Source: Planctomycetota bacterium
GTDB lineage: Bacteria > Planctomycetota > UBA1135
Direction: 5' to 3'
NCBI GenBank assembly: GCA_003501525.1
Contig: DNPI01000161.1
Location: 1-24,226, forward strand
DNA: 24,226 nucleotides
This document shows, one piece after another, positions 23,509-24,226 of this stretch. Positions within the stretch are counted from its first letter, which is position 1, and each line of letters opens with the position of its first letter. The notes beneath the pieces are model-generated. The model was given only the letters and a program-made list of their open reading frames with translations, made no database searches and had not been told where the DNA came from. Made by a program: the position numbers and the translations under genes.

Positions 23509-24226
23509 TTGCCCTCAACTCTCAAGAAACCAGCTTGGCTGAAGATGCGTCTCCCCAAGGGGGAAACGACCGCTCAGCTGAGACAAGCTCTCCGCAGCCG
23601 TGGTCTATATACCGTTTGCGAAGAAGCCCGCTGTCCTAATTTGGGTGAATGCTGGGAAGGCGGCACGGCGACCGTGATGCTTATGGGCGATATCTGTACG
23701 CGCGGTTGCCGCTTCTGTGCTGTTAAGACAGGCAATCCGAGAGGGTGGCTTGATCCACAAGAGCCGGAGAAAGTCGCTCGCTTTGCAGAAGTCCCGGGTC
23801 TTCACTATCTGGTGCTCACGAGTGTTGACCGAGACGATCTTCCTGATTTAGGTTCGGGGCACATTGCCTCTGTCATTCGGGCCCTCAAAGAAAAGAGAGC
23901 GGACCTTCTGGTGGAGGCTTTGGTTCCAGATTTTCAAGGCAGAGAGGATGGTGTCATTAAAGTGGTGGAATCGGGTGTAGATGTTTTTTCTCATAATCTT
24001 GAGACGGTAGAGAGGCTTCATAGACGTGTCCGTGATGTGCGAGCCGGCTATGATCAGTCCTTAAGCGTGCTGGCGTATGCTCGTGAAGTCCGACCCCATC
24101 TCGTAACCAAGTCATCTCTTATGCTTGGCTTGGGCGAGAGTCTTGAGGAGATTAAAGAGGCGATGCTTGCTTTACGAGGAGCTGGCGTTGACGTCCTCAC
24201 TCTCGGGCAATATTTACAGCCCAGTA
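23509..24226 (+). CDS. lipA: Lipoyl synthase (cut by window end)
   Basis: A radical-SAM enzyme that inserts two sulphurs into octanoyl-carrier protein to make lipoyl groups. About 239 residues are in the window; the family is around 290-320, so the C-terminus lies outside. Auxiliary cluster Cys: VCEEARCPNLGEC (C37, C42, C48); radical-SAM CTRGCRFC (C63, C67, C70). Further family segments: LTSVDRDDLPDLGSGH, SHNLETVERLHRRVRD, KSSLMLGLGESLEEI, LTLGQYLQPS. I chose TTG 23509 because it restores the conserved N-terminus KKPAWLKMRLPKGE (usual K-P-x-W-L-K-x-R-L-P); an ATG at 23545 would delete it. An in-frame GTG at 23482 is possible but overlaps the TATAAT. No lipB is seen. Confidence 0.94.
   Translation, partial: MPSTLKKPAWLKMRLPKGETTAQLRQALRSRGLYTVCEEARCPNLGECWEGGTATVMLMGDICTRGCRFCAVKTGNPRGWLDPQEPEKVARFAEVPGLHYLVLTSVDRDDLPDLGSGHIASVIRALKEKRADLLVEALVPDFQGREDGVIKVVESGVDVFSHNLETVERLHRRVRDVRAGYDQSLSVLAYAREVRPHLVTKSSLMLGLGESLEEIKEAMLALRGAGVDVLTLGQYLQPS

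Noticed and set aside
1..24226. CRISPR arrays, tRNA/rRNA genes, transposases, phage genes, direct repeats, attachment sites
   Set aside because: I looked on both strands and saw none; the window is compact core-type chromosome without signs of recent transfer. No base-composition break is evident by eye, but I could not compute it.

Overview
The window is a densely packed stretch of bacterial chromosome with moderate base composition (GC slightly above half by eye). It holds 20 protein-coding genes: 18 complete, plus one cut by each window edge (bS21 at the start, lipoyl synthase at the end). The longest non-coding gap is about 150 bases, so no stretch over 300 bases lacks a gene. I see no rRNA, tRNA, CRISPR array, insertion sequence or phage gene. 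Four lipoproteins around an LpoB-type activator, a separate c-type-haem-motif lipoprotein and a peptidoglycan-synthase regulator imply a Gram-negative (diderm) cell. The gene mix (AddAB rather than RecBCD, LpoB/YcfL/COG3014, a sulfatase-fold enzyme, FN3/haem lipoprotein) would fit an uncultivated planctomycete-like or deltaproteobacteria-like lineage, but the phylum cannot be fixed from this window.

Layout. 1-1284 (+): bS21 tail and an RluA-family pseudouridine synthase, a translation module. 1219-7430 (-): an unknown gene, addB and addA, a tightly packed recombination operon whose last gene overlaps the pseudouridine synthase tail-to-tail by 66 bases. 7439-8480 (+): a small alpha/beta hydrolase and a YciA-like acyl-CoA thioesterase. 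8484-9125 (-): pdxH. 9171-11625 (+): ispG overlapping a sulfatase-fold enzyme with Thr in place of the formylglycine Cys. 11631-11657: a perfect hairpin serving as terminator between convergent genes. 11677-12897 (-): an FN3/CxxCH lipoprotein. 13049-15555 (+): a GHMP sugar-kinase homologue with an apparently dismantled active site, an HhH-GPD DNA glycosylase and a DoxX membrane protein. 15577-16833 (-): acyl-CoA dehydrogenase. 16873-19544 (-): a four-lipoprotein operon, COG3014 - YcfL-like - YcfL-like - LpoB, probably controlling a class A penicillin-binding protein from the outer membrane. 19610-23455 (+): mutS and, 15 bases on, a sigma-70 family factor. 23509-end (+): lipA.

Two global traits stand out. 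Convincing Shine-Dalgarno motifs are almost absent, with one clear exception before the sulfatase gene, and TTG/GTG/possibly CTG starts are frequent. Several starts have a TAnAAT-like hexamer 6-17 bases upstream, which would give very short or no 5' leaders. Functionally, two DNA-repair units (AddAB; MutS), a base-excision glycosylase, cofactor synthesis (PLP, isoprenoid, lipoate), acyl-CoA metabolism and cell-envelope control are interleaved. The least explained parts are the pseudokinase-like GHMP gene, the unknown gene heading the addBA operon, and the duplicated YcfL-like gene in the LpoB operon.
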